This document shows, piece after piece, positions 48,954-50,311 of a stretch of 50,311 nucleotides of DNA. A program made the position numbers and the translations under genes. The notes beneath the pieces are model-generated. The model had not been told where the DNA came from, ran no database searches, and saw only the letters and a program-made list of their open reading frames with translations. The DNA comes from a virus. The stretch lies in IMG/VR virus record IMGVR_UViG_3300020385_000861, positions 1 to 50,311 of that record. One strand, 5' to 3'. The first letter of the stretch is position 1. Each line of letters starts with the position of its first letter.

Positions 48954-49504
48954 CACAAGATCAAAAAACAATCTCTTCTATTATAGCAATTGTATTTACT
49001 TTTATTATTTTAATAGGATCTTGTTCTCATATGTTTAAACAACCCTATGTTGATCCTGTATTAAAACCTGCTTTTGATGAATGGGTTAATCAATGTGAAT
49101 TAAGAGACATTAAGTATAAAAGAGATATTGCAAATATTGATTCTATTTTATATGCACCTTTAGAAGAGGGTTATTGGGGTCAATGTTTTGGAAATAAAAT
49201 TATTATAAATGAAAATGCTATATCTCCTATTGATTTATTTACGTTAAAGTTAGTTTTATTTCATGAATTGGGTCATTGTGCTTTTGGATATGATCATTTT
49301 GAATGGGGGGAAGACATTATGAATAGTGTATTACCTGAAGAAAAAATAATAATATACCAATATTTTTGGACTATTCTAGAAGATCAATATTTTATTAGAT
49401 ACCTTACAAAAAAAGAACGAAGAAAATTGCAAAAACGGTTGGAGAAGCAAAATTGTTTTTGTATATTGGACGAAGATAAATTACAAGTCAAAGAAAGTAA
49501 TTGA
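48950..49504 (+). CDS. Membrane-anchored or lipoprotein zinc metallopeptidase-like protein
   Basis: A 184-residue protein. An N-terminal hydrophobic helix (residues ~8-24) leads to LIGSC25, a lipobox-like site, so it may be a lipoprotein. HELGHCAFGYDH has a zinc-peptidase HExxH (His105, Glu106, His109) with a third His116. The following helix (MNSVLPEEKII) fits a small zincin. It probably acts in the periplasm on a cell-envelope protein. Promoter P8 begins inside its last codons, and the C-terminus (KERRKLQKRLEKQ) is basic. Confidence 0.65.
   Translation: MTQDQKTISSIIAIVFTFIILIGSCSHMFKQPYVDPVLKPAFDEWVNQCELRDIKYKRDIANIDSILYAPLEEGYWGQCFGNKIIINENAISPIDLFTLKLVLFHELGHCAFGYDHFEWGEDIMNSVLPEEKIIIYQYFWTILEDQYFIRYLTKKERRKLQKRLEKQNCFCILDEDKLQVKESN
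49439..49469 (+). promoter_or_regulatory. Promoter P8 (TTGGAG / TATATTGG), inside upstream gene
   Basis: TTG at 49439-49441, a 20-base spacer ending TTTTTG, TATATTGG at 49462-49469. It lies in the end of the metallopeptidase gene, 70 bases before P9. Both would serve the DUF932 gene. Being inside a gene, it could be chance, but the TTGGAG, spacing and T-run-plus-G all match. Confidence 0.65.
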
Positions 49505-49532
49505 AAGTAATTTAAAAGCGCCTGCCGAGTTG

Positions 49533-49546
49533 CTTGGCTCCCCAAG
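49533..49546 (+). other. Hairpin overlapping promoter P9
   Basis: CTTGG (49533-49537) and CCAAG (49542-49546) form a 5-base-pair stem with a 4-base loop; its left arm contains the -33 TTG of P9. No T run follows, so it is not a standard terminator. Confidence 0.5.
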
Positions 49547-49564
49547 AGAAGGGTCGTATATTTA
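49534..49564 (+). promoter_or_regulatory. Promoter P9 (TTGG / TATATTTA) for DUF932 gene
   Basis: TTG at 49534-49536, a 20-base spacer ending GGTCG, TATATTTA at 49557-49564, followed by CGGGG. P5 also continues with CGGG after its box. The DUF932 ATG at 49604 follows a 39-base leader that ends with AAAGGTTATT before the ATG. Confidence 0.78.
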
Positions 49565-49603
49565 CGGGGTAAATAAGGATATAAATTAAAAATAAAGGTT
49601 ATT

Positions 49604-50311
49604 ATGGCACAAGTATTAGAAGTTACCACTGAAATGAGAGATGAAGTAAATGCAATCAACGATGCAGCTCGTCAACAACAAGCATTTCACAATCAGGTTT
49701 TTACAAAAGTAAAAAATCATAAAGCATTAGGGGATAATGAAATTAAGTATCTAGCCCCAGTTGCTTTCAAATCTGAAATGTCAACACAAGAGATTGCAGA
49801 TTTAGGTTTATCAAATCATTATTCATTTGTACCAACAATGAATGTAGTTCGAGATCTACAAACAATGGGTTGGGATTGTGTTGATGCTAAGCAAGTTAAA
49901 GCTAGAAAAAAATCAACTAATGGGTATCAAAAGCACATGCTTACATTTGAACACCCAAAATATAAAGTTGAAGGTGTAGAAGAATATCCACAATTGCTTT
50001 TGACTAACAGTCATGATGGTGGTAATGCGTTTCAATTATCAGCTGGTATATTCAGATTAGTTTGTAGTAATGGTTTAGTTATTAAAACTGAAGATTATGG
50101 TACACAACGTTTGATCCACAAAGGTTATTCATTTGAAGCAGTTCAAGAAATGGTAGAAGGTTTTATCGCTACTATTGATGAAACAATGACCAGAATTACT
50201 GCTATGAAACGTACTAAACTTGATCAAGACCAAATGACTGAATTTGCTAAACAAGCAGCATTATTACGTTTTACTTCTAAGAGTTACAATGAAGAAAACA
50301 TTGATAAAGTA
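49604..50311 (+). CDS. DUF932 (phage/plasmid-like TIGR03299-type) protein, 3' end outside window
   Basis: The frame runs from ATG 49604 through the last base (236 codons seen), so the C-terminus is missing. The N-terminus (MAQVLEVTTEMRDEVNAIND) leads to SNHYSFVPTMNVVRDLQTMGW and LLTNSHDGGNAFQLSAGIFRL, followed by CSNGLV, the DUF932 signature. DUF932 proteins are common in phages and plasmids and are often linked to DNA metabolism; the reaction is unknown. It has two tandem promoters (P8, P9). Confidence 0.85.
   Translation, partial: MAQVLEVTTEMRDEVNAINDAARQQQAFHNQVFTKVKNHKALGDNEIKYLAPVAFKSEMSTQEIADLGLSNHYSFVPTMNVVRDLQTMGWDCVDAKQVKARKKSTNGYQKHMLTFEHPKYKVEGVEEYPQLLLTNSHDGGNAFQLSAGIFRLVCSNGLVIKTEDYGTQRLIHKGYSFEAVQEMVEGFIATIDETMTRITAMKRTKLDQDQMTEFAKQAALLRFTSKSYNEENIDKV

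Noticed and set aside
1-50311. tRNA genes, rRNA genes, CRISPR arrays, insertion sequences and integrase/attachment sites
   Set aside because: No cloverleaf-like segment in the short gaps, no regularly spaced repeats, no transposase or integrase protein and no terminal inverted repeats seen on either strand.

Overview
All genes in this window are on the + strand. They are short, tightly packed and often overlap by 1-30 bases, with no gene-free gap longer than about 110 bases. That layout, together with a family B DNA polymerase, a T4 gp45-type sliding clamp, gp44/gp62-type clamp-loader subunits, an ATP-dependent DNA ligase and a UvdE-type repair endonuclease, indicates a large T4-like tailed phage (or a contig of one), not a bacterial chromosome. 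The DNA is strongly AT-rich. Nine promoter-like sites fit the Bacteroidota architecture (a -33 TTG and a -7 TAnnTT box), so the host is probably a Bacteroidota/flavobacterial bacterium. The phage assignment rests on gene content; the host assignment is inferred from the promoters.

Layout. (1) 1-6.4 kb, replication and chaperones: the DNA polymerase C-terminus, sliding clamp, GroES, GroEL, clamp-loader large subunit, clamp-loader small subunit and a DUF1599-like protein, with small unknown genes between them. (2) 6.4-9.3 kb: a putative barrel-like exported protein, a RecB/Cas4-like nuclease with four candidate Fe-S cysteines, a four-helix membrane protein with a coiled coil, and a small ribbon-helix-helix-like protein. 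(3) 9.3-33.3 kb: 27 consecutive genes that are nearly all glycan-related. They include about ten glycosyltransferases, sugar-nucleotide enzymes (UDP-GlcNAc 2-epimerase, Gfo/Idh dehydrogenase, two SDR epimerases, a short UDP-glucose 6-dehydrogenase), a DAHP/KDO8P-synthase-like aldolase next to a cytidylyltransferase, and tailoring enzymes (deacetylase, methyltransferases, 2OG-Fe(II) oxygenase, MBL-fold hydrolase, WbqC-like). One gene appears to fuse a nucleotidyltransferase to a kinase-like domain. No flippase, polymerase or ABC exporter is present. (4) 33.3-42.1 kb: a thermonuclease, a holin-like membrane protein, several small proteins with short amphipathic N-terminal peptides (candidate capsid-targeted internal proteins), a DUF5675 protein, a degenerate HNH protein, an exported lysozyme-like enzyme and Hsp20. 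(5) 42.1-50.3 kb: ligase, GIY-YIG-like protein, UvdE, a MoxR/CobS-like AAA+ ATPase, small unknowns, a lipoprotein-like zinc metallopeptidase and a DUF932 protein cut by the window end.

How it works together. The left block supplies the replisome and folding machinery, the right block DNA repair, ligation and probable virion or lysis functions. The central block appears able to make and attach an unusual glycan. With no export machinery, the likely acceptors are cytosolic (virion proteins, possibly DNA) or intermediates of the host's own surface-glycan pathway. Nine sites share TTGG, exactly 20 bases after TTG, then TATATT (TATCTT once), nearly always preceded by G. None lies in the glycan block. 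Several have their -33 element buried in a hairpin, and one of those hairpins is a good intrinsic terminator, so termination of one unit and start of the next share the same bases. This compact terminator-promoter arrangement and the export-less glycan island are the most interesting things here.
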